NCBI GenBank assembly: GCA_023229785.1
Contig: JALNYV010000008.1
Location: forward strand, 1 to 64,000
Direction of reading: 5' to 3'
Length of the DNA: 64,000 bases
Source of the DNA: Candidatus Dojkabacteria bacterium
GTDB taxonomy: Bacteria > Patescibacteria > Dojkabacteria > SC72
Shown here: positions 8,301 through 17,067 of the stretch, one piece after another
Position numbering within the stretch: position 1 is the stretch's first letter
Layout of the letters: each line of letters opens with the position of its first letter
Translations under genes and position numbers: made by a program
Notes under the pieces: model-generated
What the model was told of the DNA's origin: nothing
The model's database searches: none
What the model saw: the letters and a program-made list of their open reading frames with translations, nothing else

Positions 8301-11300
8301 TTCTGGTGTCATTACTTCGGCAGCTTTGATATATTGACTACCATTTTTTTCAATAGCCAATGCTTTTTGTTTTAATATCATTCCTAAGTCTTTATTTTTA
8401 AGAGTATCAGCAAAGGCACTTAATTCTTTGGCTTTATTAACCATAGTATATGTATCTTGTGCTTTCATAGCATCAGATATTCCAGTAAGAATACTATTTA
8501 ATCTCCCAACTAATTGGCTACTTTCATTTCGTGCTATAAGTTTAGAATCTATTTCATAAGTTTTTTGCATAGCAGTAGCAAAGTCCTGCGATTGCATAGC
8601 CTTTTTAATATCTTCCATCTGGTCATATAACCATTGAACTGCATTTTTATTATTTATCCATTGTTCTCCGACATTCTCTAATACTGTAAGTTTATCCACT
8701 ACTATATTGAGATATTTTTCTATATCATCTATATATTTAGGTATACCTTGTTCATTTATTTTAAATTCATTTTTTATAGAATTAACAAAATACTTATCCT
8801 GAATAACTTTAGACATTAGTCTGTCAATCTCACGCCTAGTAGCTATGTATTCTGCTTTACTCATTTCATCCAATTTATTAGCTATTGATTTCAACATCGG
8901 CTTTAATGATATTTGCGTTTCCCATAATTGTCTATATGGGTCAGATACAAAAGATACTCCATATTTAGTTTTTAATTCTATGGCAGTATCAAAATCTGGT
9001 GTATTTTGTATAGTTTCTATTCCATTCTTAATATCCTTGAATGTTTGCTTGATAGTTTTCAATGTCTCTAATTCTTTTACCATTGTTTCTAATGCAGCCA
9101 TTCCCTTATCAGCTACATAATTAAATGCACGTGCATAATCCTGATATAATACAGTAGTCTTATAACGTATTTCATTTACTATATCTCTAATAGCTTGAGA
9201 TGATTCTACTAATTGTGCTTGCGATATCTGGTCTTGCTTCGATAAATTGGTAATTGTTCGTCTTGCATCACCTATTAAATCATTTATCATTAAACGATTT
9301 TGGTCTGCAATTACCTTACCGTATTTAACTTCAAAATCTTTAAAGTCTGCTTGTGCCGTAATATCTGCTAAGTTTTGTAAATTTCTAGCTAGACTATTTT
9401 TTAATTCTCCCCATTCTACACTTTCTAATCCTTTTAATTCTATCCCTCTTAATTTATCAGCAAAATCCATAATAGAATAAGCAGTATTATTCACTTTATC
9501 CAAAGCAGTATTAAGATTATCAATAGCTGAACTTCGCCCTCTATATTCTAAACTTCTTGCCGTATCAGCAATATCCTTTGCTGTAACACCTATCTTTTTA
9601 ACAGTTTCTACTATTGGTTTTAATTCCATAGCACTTTCAGTTGCATCATAGTTTAGCTTAACTGCTCTATCAATAAGTGCCTCTGTTTTTGATGGCATAT
9701 CATTAATATTTGTTTTTACATCACTAATTGCTTTACCTATTTGAGTAGTTACCGGAACTTTTGGAGCTATATCAATCTTCATTGTATCAATAGCAACTAC
9801 CTTTGATTGATTAGCTAATAATTGTGCCTCTTGAGGTTTTATTCCTTTAATATTAGAAAAACTACCAATCGCTCCTGCTAGCATTAATCCATCAATTCCA
9901 TAACTCAAAGCTAATTGTCCTGCATTAAATGGAGTCATACCTTGTGCCATCGGCATCAATACTTTATCAGTTGTCTCATATAAACCATAAGCACCAAATG
10001 AACCCATAGCTAAACCATTAAGAACATTAGTTACTCCCTGAGTTACACCACCCAAAGCACCACCAATACCACCCAATGCTAAAGTTGCAGGTACAAAAGC
10101 ACCGCCAACCCATTCCATAGCAGAAACTTGCTGACCAGTTAGTGATTTTGCTATTGGTGTTAATGTTGGCATAACCATAAAATTAACTAATATATTACTT
10201 GGTTCTTTCTCCATCGCTATCTGAGAAGAATAAACAAACTCAGCAAATGGATTATCTTTATATAAATCACTAACATATAATTCGGCTACTTTTTGTTTCT
10301 GTTCTGAATTTAAAGATTGCCACGTTTCATCTACTCTTCTAGCTAATTGACCTACGACTCCACCTTTTGCAGAAACTAAATCTAATCCAGCTAACTCTAT
10401 AGCATTACCAAGAGCATAAATTTCTGTTCCTGATAAATTATGGATATTACCAAGTTTAGACATTGCATCAGCCATACCATTAATATATTGCTGTGCATCA
10501 TCTATTACTTTTTTATCAGCATTAATAGTTTGCAATACTTTTATTGTGTCTTGAATTGGATGTTCTTTGATAAATCTGCCAATATCTACTTTTGCCGTTT
10601 TAAGATACTCTATTACCTCTTGGTATTGAGTTCCAAACGTTCTTGCAAGCCACGGTTTATCTGAGTTTTGGGCTATTTGATTTTGAACATCTTTAAACTC
10701 AGAACTATTGTATATAGCTCTATATTCTGGTGGCATCACAAGGTATGCTTCTAACTTTTTATTTGCTTCTATGATTTCTTTGTTTCTCTGCTCAATCATT
10801 TGGTTTTGCAAAGAAATGGCAGTTAGATATTTAGATACGCTATCAAGTATAAAGTCTTTTTTATTTCCTGCTATTATAAGCGTATCGGCTGTTACTTTAT
10901 TTTGTAATGCTGTAAGAATTTGGTTAGAATTCAAACTAGAAGGATTTGATTCTGGTAATATTGCTCTAATAGACTCTTCTGCTTGCCTTCTGGCTATTTG
11001 AGGTAATTGTTGAGATACAAACCTTTGAGCATTAATAGCATTATTAAATGCTTCTATGCCTTCATTGACTAAAATATCGTACAACTGCCCTTTGGTCATT
11101 CCAGATGGGTCGCTAGGGTCTACGGGCTCTTTGGAGTCTTTTAGTTTTTCAATATCTGAACTTCGTTGTATTTGTAATCTTTTACCATCACTCTGCACTC
11201 CAACCCACATTATAGGAATATCTTTAGTTTCACCACTTGCCAATACAATTTGTTTAGTTAGTTCAGGTTGAGTATATCCAACTCCTTCTGGTGCAGTTCC

Positions 11301-11909
11301 TATAACTACTCTTGAACCTTCTATACTTCCAGGAGAACCAGCGTCTTTCCAATCTTGTACTGTCTTAAAATATCTTATATCACTTGAAGATTCCAATGGA
11401 CTAACAGCTAGTTCCCTACGTTTGCTGGCAGTTTCTATTAACTCTTTACCTTTTGGCGCACCAGCATTTATCCAATCATCCTTAGTAGCAAACCCGCCTA
11501 TTTTCTGTTCTTCTGGTGCTGTTTCATATCCAGGTACAAACGGCATTAATACCGTATTAGATGTATCTAAATATCCACGTTCCATCTGATAGAGTTTAAT
11601 ATCTTCATCAGAAAATGCCGGAGGAGGTAATCCGTGTTCTCTGGCATAATCTCTTTCGTATTCCATTTGGGCTATTGGGTCTAATGAAATAGGTGGTGGT
11701 GGAATATTACCTCTTGGAGTAGTTAAATCAACAGGTACAGCAACTAGTGGTGGTTGTTCTGACTGTTGCGGTTGTTCTTCTTTAGGTTGTTCAGGTGTAG
11801 TAGGTTCTGTTAAACCACCAACAATAATATTTCCACTTTCATCAACATCATAAATTGGAGTTGCAAAGCATAAATACTTTTTAGCTAACCAATATTGTTC
11901 TATTTTCAT
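5319..11909 (-). CDS. Giant 2196-aa virion-associated protein with central hydrophobic zone and HELVE motif
   Basis: There is no signal peptide. Residues about 1-560 are helical and charged. About 590-690 is Gly/Ala-rich and hydrophobic with several possible membrane helices (FVPATLALGGIGGALGGV, GIDGLMLAGAIGSF). About 700-1480 is a long run of helical segments. About 1530-1850 is Pro/Glu-rich with PxPEPE-type repeats and an EAQ-rich charged coil at about 1740-1793. The C-terminal domain carries ATILHELVEMEAM at about 2098-2110, a HExxx motif as in the large polyvalent proteins of phages. The layout recalls tape-measure or internal injected proteins that cross a host membrane. It is the last gene of the long virion operon. 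The role and any protease activity are inferred. Confidence 0.7.
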   Translation of the reverse strand: MKIEQYWLAKKYLCFATPIYDVDESGNIIVGGLTEPTTPEQPKEEQPQQSEQPPLVAVPVDLTTPRGNIPPPPISLDPIAQMEYERDYAREHGLPPPAFSDEDIKLYQMERGYLDTSNTVLMPFVPGYETAPEEQKIGGFATKDDWINAGAPKGKELIETASKRRELAVSPLESSSDIRYFKTVQDWKDAGSPGSIEGSRVVIGTAPEGVGYTQPELTKQIVLASGETKDIPIMWVGVQSDGKRLQIQRSSDIEKLKDSKEPVDPSDPSGMTKGQLYDILVNEGIEAFNNAINAQRFVSQQLPQIARRQAEESIRAILPESNPSSLNSNQILTALQNKVTADTLIIAGNKKDFILDSVSKYLTAISLQNQMIEQRNKEIIEANKKLEAYLVMPPEYRAIYNSSEFKDVQNQIAQNSDKPWLARTFGTQYQEVIEYLKTAKVDIGRFIKEHPIQDTIKVLQTINADKKVIDDAQQYINGMADAMSKLGNIHNLSGTEIYALGNAIELAGLDLVSAKGGVVGQLARRVDETWQSLNSEQKQKVAELYVSDLYKDNPFAEFVYSSQIAMEKEPSNILVNFMVMPTLTPIAKSLTGQQVSAMEWVGGAFVPATLALGGIGGALGGVTQGVTNVLNGLAMGSFGAYGLYETTDKVLMPMAQGMTPFNAGQLALSYGIDGLMLAGAIGSFSNIKGIKPQEAQLLANQSKVVAIDTMKIDIAPKVPVTTQIGKAISDVKTNINDMPSKTEALIDRAVKLNYDATESAMELKPIVETVKKIGVTAKDIADTARSLEYRGRSSAIDNLNTALDKVNNTAYSIMDFADKLRGIELKGLESVEWGELKNSLARNLQNLADITAQADFKDFEVKYGKVIADQNRLMINDLIGDARRTITNLSKQDQISQAQLVESSQAIRDIVNEIRYKTTVLYQDYARAFNYVADKGMAALETMVKELETLKTIKQTFKDIKNGIETIQNTPDFDTAIELKTKYGVSFVSDPYRQLWETQISLKPMLKSIANKLDEMSKAEYIATRREIDRLMSKVIQDKYFVNSIKNEFKINEQGIPKYIDDIEKYLNIVVDKLTVLENVGEQWINNKNAVQWLYDQMEDIKKAMQSQDFATAMQKTYEIDSKLIARNESSQLVGRLNSILTGISDAMKAQDTYTMVNKAKELSAFADTLKNKDLGMILKQKALAIEKNGSQYIKAAEVMTPEQIAQVYDGLTNTNLVIRRTLNDILNQTRKLKEGEFVATSREGVGISVDGKPYRVVNVESDKATIAILSEERLRIVNLLAKENVELEAVYKSGIIDNAKVARLIESIKYHEGKLAKLSGSDFTGVDWRKGRLNPYMGNDKIIDSITTKKRTLGWSDEPINNTHLQKIKDANLSVKDTEIGKIIYDPIRASQSDVDNVVNVFKRVMSKDLGDKSIHANIDVGRVLQYTDDDIAAYLRSVALDWESKGFGKPPWTLEDIRKYAPDWYKAVTRTDKNIDSIVMDSIDERLSELKYSLDEIATMTDSEKFTLVANNVEAVADIKTILGKEPPSDLPPKGDGGEPRPPESPKGGGVGIAEKTQKLTVTGGGFYTQVGEQTPQLPSVRASRVILVNGVPIFIPITPTTPYPGMPVSPEIPMLPLEPTIIPFSVVAEPPVKPARTPIEPDIIPEEEPMPEAVPVTEPKIEPGQEPETKPVPKEPDREPFVEPVKIPEPKEPIKVEPYPSISPTPRPEKPTIPEWVQFPKAVPTEIPEEISKPSKEYEEETFREALKRKQAEEEAQRQAEREAQAEAQAQKQKQEEEEAQKEAEREKEGQAPKEEPKPIPTPYPQPYPMEEPITTEEPSPERERIPEKPIVRPPVKVPPKKPPTTILPRLDDEDKKNIINNPPKGSVCFIQGRPQYVGDTFAPMYKLITPPYKQEDMISTRIKPKGYIDEGYTGEGAAKKSIQILGGLPEHDIKDLDLGFVKINILIRDGKPIIEYPQDADSNVGDRSVTVGMGVGQIPIEEWEKAKAQGVPFEDFVTSYNGKMVGEYEEENQSETPETQTFEATPTKAIGLDKEELTEYRTPQARIYLVNGNFVRNNLWQDYTQGGHWKVYPEFIPEKEIWIDRALDTDEDIKATILHELVEMEAMKDDRGRDNTYSDIHNDVANPAEEIARNNPEKTEEMIQAFLVKYRVDNRPLPPEENELSVSSYKVKPKPKRSSGNDNGKIIAKIIR

Positions 11910-12115
11910 TGTCCACTACCTTGTTGTCTGCGTTTCTTAAAAGCAAGCATACAAAGAATAATAATCGCAAAAAGAATAATTAACGGATAGAAGTAAGTCA
12001 TTATATTATCAGTACCGCTAGTTCCGGTAACTAACAAAGGTAAAATCCATCTTACCATCCATAAAATCAAACCACCTGCAAATATGTATACGAATATATC
12101 GCCCAATGCTTTCAT
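11906..12115 (-). CDS. Two-helix membrane protein related to the small coat proteins, 69 aa
   Basis: Two hydrophobic helices (residues about 7-29 and 38-60) are joined by LVTGTSGTDN, very like the ITGTTSSDT turn of the 61-aa coat proteins at 19.8-20.2 kb. The tail is basic (KKRRQQGSGQ). It overlaps the giant gene by 4 bp. It is probably a minor coat or cap protein of the same fold; homology rests on topology and the turn motif. Confidence 0.65.
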   Translation of the reverse strand: MKALGDIFVYIFAGGLILWMVRWILPLLVTGTSGTDNIMTYFYPLIILFAIIILCMLAFKKRRQQGSGQ

Positions 12116-12118
12116 TAT

Positions 12119-12670
12119 TTATCCTCTCACGGCAAATGCTACAATCTGGCTTAGTGCTAACGCTATTACGATATAAACACCTACACCGACTGCAAGAAAG
12201 AAGTATTGCAAGATAGCCAATTCACCACTAAATAATCCATCTGCTGATATTATCATTGACGGAATAGATGTAAATAAGAACCTTGTTGGAATAGTTACGG
12301 CAGCAAACCAACCATTTCTTACGGCTAAACTAGCTGCGTTAAACCCTATTCCCTGATTTATTGCGCTTGTGCCTTCTGTATAGACATATGCGCCTGCCGA
12401 ATGAGTTGTTGCTGATGTATCTCTTATTCCCCTTGTTAATCCATTAAGATGTGTAGCGTCTATGCCATTATATGATATTGTTTCACCATCTACTATTATA
12501 ATGTCTGCCGTTAAGAATCCACTTGTATTATCTACAGTCATTGTGGTTTGTGTAGCTGTCATATTGGCAGTTAATTCAATGGTTTGTACTCCACCACCGC
12601 CTTGAGCTACGCCAACTGCAAAGAATACACAAATTCCTAAAAATAAAAATCCGGTTATCAATTTTGCCAT
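12119..12670 (-). CDS. Secreted/anchored beta-domain virion protein, 183 aa
   Basis: The protein has a signal peptide or anchor (residues 1-23), then a beta-rich domain (about 30-95) with TTMTVDNTSGFLTAD, VDGETISYNGI and LTRGIRDTSATTHSAG. That series is seen in phage tail and host-attachment proteins, where a Gly-Phe turn is followed by IDGE.ISY, TRG and HSAGA. Two hydrophobic segments occupy the C-terminal 70 residues. It is exported and membrane-held, between the small coat-like gene and the endonuclease gene. It is likely a minor virion protein. Confidence 0.65.
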   Translation of the reverse strand: MAKLITGFLFLGICVFFAVGVAQGGGGVQTIELTANMTATQTTMTVDNTSGFLTADIIIVDGETISYNGIDATHLNGLTRGIRDTSATTHSAGAYVYTEGTSAINQGIGFNAASLAVRNGWFAAVTIPTRFLFTSIPSMIISADGLFSGELAILQYFFLAVGVGVYIVIALALSQIVAFAVRG

Positions 12671-12682
12671 TTTTACATTTTC

Positions 12683-13591
12683 CTATAATGTATTATTAAA
12701 TGCTACCACTTTATTTTTTACTTCATTTAAGTCTTTTAGTTCATCTTCCCATATTATTAGTACGTGAAATCCAAACCGTTTATAATGTTCTATTTCACAT
12801 TGTTCTACTTGTTGTTTTGTTAAATTAGGATTATCTTTCTGTGGCTTCCAAAGATGCCAATAAAGTCCATGTAATAATATTACAGATTTCTTGCCATTGA
12901 CATTTGTCCAATCAGGAGATTTACCACCAATAATAACGCTAAAATCACCAGTATACTTATAATCAGGAAAATGCTTATTGAATAACGAGCAAAGTATTAA
13001 TTCCTTATTATTAGGTCTAATATGAATATTAGCTCTTTGAGCCTTAACGGTACTATTTTTAAAATCAGAATTAGACCACATTAACTTAACCATATTAGTC
13101 ATTTTTGTTCTATATTCTAAATCCTGCCAACGTTTTTTGGTTAGCTTACTCATTCTATTTTTGAATTCTGAATTATTACAATATTTCTTTAATGCTAATT
13201 TATGCTTTTCTTTATTTTCTGGTTTTGCCATTCCTTCTTTTAATAAAGCTAGATGTTTTTCTTTATAAATTGGATTGTCCCAATTATTTCTATGCTTTAA
13301 TTTTGTTTCTTTTGACTTAGGAACTCCTAAATGTGCCTCTCTATTTTTTATTTTTGATTCTTCGCTACAATGTTTACCAACCATATTTTTATTACCTTTA
13401 TGAATTAAACCCATTTTTGCCCTAGTTTCCTGACTAACAATACGACCTTTTGCTTTATCGCTAATTTTCTTTTTTGTTTCATCCGATAAATGAACACCCA
13501 ATCTAGGATGTTTATAACCATTAGCATATAAAGATAGCAATTTTTGTCTCATTTTCTCATTCATTTCAGGAGTTCTAATATATGTTTTCAT
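12683..13591 (-). CDS. Free-standing homing endonuclease: NUMOD3 repeats plus Vsr-like nuclease
   Basis: The N-terminal half holds NUMOD3-type DNA-binding motifs (LSDETKKKISDKAKG, SQETRAKMGLIHKGN, SEESKIKNREAHLG, SKETKLKHR). The C-terminal domain reads DWTNVNGKKSVILLHGLYW ... QVEQCEIEHYKRFGFHVLIIWEDEL, the arrangement of Vsr/EDxHD-fold homing endonucleases, with the conserved W-ED near the end. It lies in the same direction between two virion genes, 9-12 bp from each, the usual insertion style of free-standing homing endonucleases. It acts on DNA to spread itself, not in the virion. Whether the active site is intact needs alignment. Confidence 0.8.
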   Translation of the reverse strand: MKTYIRTPEMNEKMRQKLLSLYANGYKHPRLGVHLSDETKKKISDKAKGRIVSQETRAKMGLIHKGNKNMVGKHCSEESKIKNREAHLGVPKSKETKLKHRNNWDNPIYKEKHLALLKEGMAKPENKEKHKLALKKYCNNSEFKNRMSKLTKKRWQDLEYRTKMTNMVKLMWSNSDFKNSTVKAQRANIHIRPNNKELILCSLFNKHFPDYKYTGDFSVIIGGKSPDWTNVNGKKSVILLHGLYWHLWKPQKDNPNLTKQQVEQCEIEHYKRFGFHVLIIWEDELKDLNEVKNKVVAFNNTL

Positions 13592-13600
13592 TAATTTAAT

Positions 13601-15304
13601 CTATCTATCCTGTTGCAAAATTCCTACTATAACAAACATTACACTTATTGCTAAAGCAATCCACGGAAATACATGCATAGCAACGAACACACCTATAACG
13701 CCTCCACCGAACATCCCGGCTAACCAGCCTAAATGTGTTAAGAAAAACACACCAGCATAAGCCCCAACTGATAATATAGTAGCAATAATTATCCAAGCTA
13801 CTAAAGGTGGAACTCCGTACATCCCTGTTCCAACGCCAGTTGTATTACCTGTAGCCATAAAGTTCACTAAATAACTAAATGGGTTTTCTGGTGGTGCATT
13901 AGTTGGCAAGTGTTGCCCAGGATTTATCTTAACTTTTGGCGCAACATCTTGTGTTTGAGTAGTAGTTATTATTGTTGATGAACCACTAGGGGACAAACTA
14001 CTCATTGATACTGTTATACCAGTAGGATTTGTTCCCCAAGTTATTACACCATTATTTGTAGTTACGTCTACGCTTCTATCCGGTAATGTAGTTCCTGATA
14101 TTATAGCGTTTGGCGCATAATATAATTGCTGAGTCCCACCTACGGAATAAGAGATATTATCAGCATATGGTATACCTTCTAACCATAACCAACTATTTCC
14201 ATTATTAGTCATATTTGCGCCATAAATCGTACTTTTTAATACAGAATCTATATAAAAAGTTGCCAAACAATTTGTATTTTTCAATTCTACTTGATGAATA
14301 CCAACACTAGACATAGATTCCATATATACATTATTTGCTGAGTAATTAAATTCCATAGATGTATCGAATGTTTCAAACCCAGCAAGAACACCATACCTTT
14401 CGTGTTGCCCATAAACTGTATCTGTAGCTCCAAATTTTATAATTATACAATCAGCAGGAGTAGAAGGAGGAACTTCTATTTGAACAAGTATGCTTGTATT
14501 TGTAGTAACACTAACTGGATTTGAGAATGTATACCAAGTTGGTATACCTACTGGAACGGTAGCTATATTTATTGTCCCTAATATCCCATAAAGTGCATTA
14601 GTAAAATAATCCCTTACAGTTACATTAGCCGTACCTGTTGGAAGTCCATTGCCATAAATTTCAAAACTAACGGCATTTACAGTTCCAGAGCTAATAGATG
14701 GTATATATTGACCAATTCCATATGACTCTAATTCATCTATAAGTATTCCATCAAATCCAGCACTATCATTCACAAAACCGCTAGTAGAACTTGAAATATT
14801 TGCCGATACTTTTCCTGCCGATGTCGTATTAAATGTTACAGCACTAGCCTTTCTAGTTATATTGCCCGTATTCCCTACATACACACTTGCACTTAAAGTA
14901 AAATTAGTAGTACCTTCTAGATTTGGAGAATCCGCTGTTGTTATGTATCCACCTTGACCAGTTAAAATCTCAAATGAATCTTTGGGTATATTCCCTGTAG
15001 TAAAGCTATACTGTTGGCTTGTACTTGCATCCATACTATCCGCTAATAATATTTTGTCCTCTGATAACATTGATGGATAAGTTACATTACCAGCAACTAC
15101 GCTAGTATCTAATCCATCTGAACCAATAAAATGGCTTGCAGCTAAATAAGATATATTCGCAGATGCAATAGACGCTAACATATTATATGAAGTGGTAGTA
15201 TTATTTGTTACAGTAATTACTCCCGTATATGTGGCTAAGGCGAATACGCTTATAGCAGGTAACACAATTATACTTAAGAGTAAACTAATTAATAATCGTT
15301 TCAC
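13601..15304 (-). CDS. Exported LamG-like surface protein with C-terminal membrane helices, 567 aa
   Basis: A signal peptide covers residues 1-23. A Thr/Ser/Asn-rich ectodomain follows, in which NLEGTTNFTLSASVYVGNT and VGIHQVELKNTNCLATFYID fit a laminin-G/concanavalin-like sandwich, a fold that commonly binds carbohydrate. A second beta domain with V.DYFTNALYG lies between. The C-terminal 75 residues contain three hydrophobic helices (from VPPLVAWIIIATILSV to the end). It is probably a receptor-binding spike anchored in the host membrane and then in the particle. It is co-transcribed with the neighbouring surface proteins. Confidence 0.7.
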   Translation of the reverse strand: MKRLLISLLLSIIVLPAISVFALATYTGVITVTNNTTTSYNMLASIASANISYLAASHFIGSDGLDTSVVAGNVTYPSMLSEDKILLADSMDASTSQQYSFTTGNIPKDSFEILTGQGGYITTADSPNLEGTTNFTLSASVYVGNTGNITRKASAVTFNTTSAGKVSANISSSTSGFVNDSAGFDGILIDELESYGIGQYIPSISSGTVNAVSFEIYGNGLPTGTANVTVRDYFTNALYGILGTINIATVPVGIPTWYTFSNPVSVTTNTSILVQIEVPPSTPADCIIIKFGATDTVYGQHERYGVLAGFETFDTSMEFNYSANNVYMESMSSVGIHQVELKNTNCLATFYIDSVLKSTIYGANMTNNGNSWLWLEGIPYADNISYSVGGTQQLYYAPNAIISGTTLPDRSVDVTTNNGVITWGTNPTGITVSMSSLSPSGSSTIITTTQTQDVAPKVKINPGQHLPTNAPPENPFSYLVNFMATGNTTGVGTGMYGVPPLVAWIIIATILSVGAYAGVFFLTHLGWLAGMFGGGVIGVFVAMHVFPWIALAISVMFVIVGILQQDR

Positions 15305-15320
15305 TTTATTTATATACCCC

Positions 15321-16340
15321 TTAACTGGATGAGCGTTTATAAAATCCTGCCCACCAAATATCTATTCCAGCTACGACAGTTGCAAGTACAGCGCAACTCC
15401 ACGGCAAGAATCCAACAAGACCACCAACAATCACCATTAAACCCACAACAAAAGATAATCCCTCATTACTGCTTGTGAATCCGATAAACCCTACACAAGC
15501 AGCTAATAATGCTAAAGCCCATAGTCCTGCATAAAACCATATGGCATCTATACCAAAATCAGCAGCCATTGTAGTTAAATCAAGCCACGTGCCTATCCAC
15601 TGTGACCTCAATGTAAGAGCATATGTTACACTAAGCGCAACCCTCTTATAATATGTTATAGGACTAACTTGAGCCTCAAATATATCAGGGCAAAGTAATC
15701 GAAGATTGGGTATAGCTGCCATAAAATATGTTTCACCATCTACTGTTAAAAGCCCAGACGATATAAATGTTGCCGTAGTTCCCCAAGACGATTTAAATAT
15801 TCCAGCAAGGCTAACTATTCTCGTTTGTAACTGTCCTCTGGCATAGGACTTACTTGTATCGTACCAATTAGGTATAGATACTAAAGGCGTAGGTGCAGGC
15901 GGTGTACCATTCCAAGTAGCAGAAGAAAAATCGGAAGTCAATAATTGCATCGTATAATTTGTACTGTTCCAAACCATTCCATTATCTACTACATCAAGCG
16001 CACTAAAATATATCCCTACACAACTTAATCCGTAACCACCTTGTCCTCTAGTATTCCCATATGGATTTGTTATTGGAGTTGTTGCACCTAAAATTGTAGA
16101 ACCATTCATTAAATTTAATACGAATGTTTGACTAGCTGTTAGGTCTACCGAAGGTGGGTCTGGAATACTTAATTCGGCTAAATATAACTGGTCACCATTT
16201 TCATAAAGACTTTGGTAAGCCCAAATATTTTCTATCGTAACATTCCCTGATGGTGGTTGTTGAGTAACGGCATTAACGTGTAAAGAATAAGGAATTATTC
16301 CTATGCTGATAAACAAACAAACAAGTAAAATTTTCTTCAT
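15321..16340 (-). CDS. Exported membrane-anchored virion protein, 339 aa
   Basis: A signal peptide (residues about 1-24) is followed by a beta-rich ectodomain with Trp and Asn-rich loops and a C-terminal membrane region of about three helices from residue 262. The sequence TSSNEGLSFVVGLMVIVGGLVG in that region is close to the second helix of the 61-aa coat protein (TSSDTFFKGLVPTLVAVGGG). It lies between two other anchored surface proteins. The function is inferred to be a minor spike or collar protein. Confidence 0.65.
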   Translation of the reverse strand: MKKILLVCLFISIGIIPYSLHVNAVTQQPPSGNVTIENIWAYQSLYENGDQLYLAELSIPDPPSVDLTASQTFVLNLMNGSTILGATTPITNPYGNTRGQGGYGLSCVGIYFSALDVVDNGMVWNSTNYTMQLLTSDFSSATWNGTPPAPTPLVSIPNWYDTSKSYARGQLQTRIVSLAGIFKSSWGTTATFISSGLLTVDGETYFMAAIPNLRLLCPDIFEAQVSPITYYKRVALSVTYALTLRSQWIGTWLDLTTMAADFGIDAIWFYAGLWALALLAACVGFIGFTSSNEGLSFVVGLMVIVGGLVGFLPWSCAVLATVVAGIDIWWAGFYKRSSS

Positions 16341-16341
16341 A

Positions 16342-17067
16342 TTATCCCATTACTATATTTAATATGAGCATCACAGCAAAATACGTTATAGTACCTGCCA
16401 ATCCCACTATGATTATCTCTTGAATCATAGCCCATAGATTATTAATATCTTTCCACGTAGCTGCCATTATCATTAATCCTACACCTAGAGCTATTATCAT
16501 TCCTAATATTGGTTTGGCAAAATTAGTTGTCGCATTTTGAACTGGTGTTAATGGTATTGCTACATCATTACCATAAACATAAAGAGAACCAATTTTTGAT
16601 ACCGTTCTGTAATGTACTACTTGCTCACCGTCATAATTTACGATAGTAACCTGATAAACTGATGGCGATGTTTTTTCTACCTCAAATGTAGTTTGTCCGT
16701 AAGCTAAATTATATCCCCACTGAAAAGATACATTTGTACTATTAATAATTCCCATATCAGATAAATTGCCGTGTAATGTTGCTTGTGTTATACCACCTAC
16801 CACCCCAACATTCGTAGGGTTGCTCGTTATAATTGTTGTACCACGCCCTACTACATATTCATCTACTGCATTAATTCTACCAACAAGTATTGGAGTGCTT
16901 CCTGTTCTACCAACTGATATATCATATCTATAACCACCTGGATTATAAGCTAACACGGAACTGGCATAATCGGCTAACAGATTAAAACCTATCGCCATTG
17001 TTAAAGCCATAATCGTTATAATCCACCATTTTTTCACTGTTAATTTCCTATTGTAGACCAATGCCAC
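16342..17067 (-). CDS. Exported membrane-anchored virion protein, 241 aa
   Basis: An N-terminal hydrophobic segment (residues about 14-38) acts as signal or anchor. The middle is a beta-rich domain. Two hydrophobic helices follow from about 183 (KPILGMIIALGVGLMIMAAT and IIIVGLAGTITYFAVMLIL). It overlaps the start of its own upstream gene by 28 bp and is 1 bp from the next. The topology matches its neighbours; the family is not recognised. Confidence 0.6.
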   Translation of the reverse strand: MALVYNRKLTVKKWWIITIMALTMAIGFNLLADYASSVLAYNPGGYRYDISVGRTGSTPILVGRINAVDEYVVGRGTTIITSNPTNVGVVGGITQATLHGNLSDMGIINSTNVSFQWGYNLAYGQTTFEVEKTSPSVYQVTIVNYDGEQVVHYRTVSKIGSLYVYGNDVAIPLTPVQNATTNFAKPILGMIIALGVGLMIMAATWKDINNLWAMIQEIIIVGLAGTITYFAVMLILNIVMG

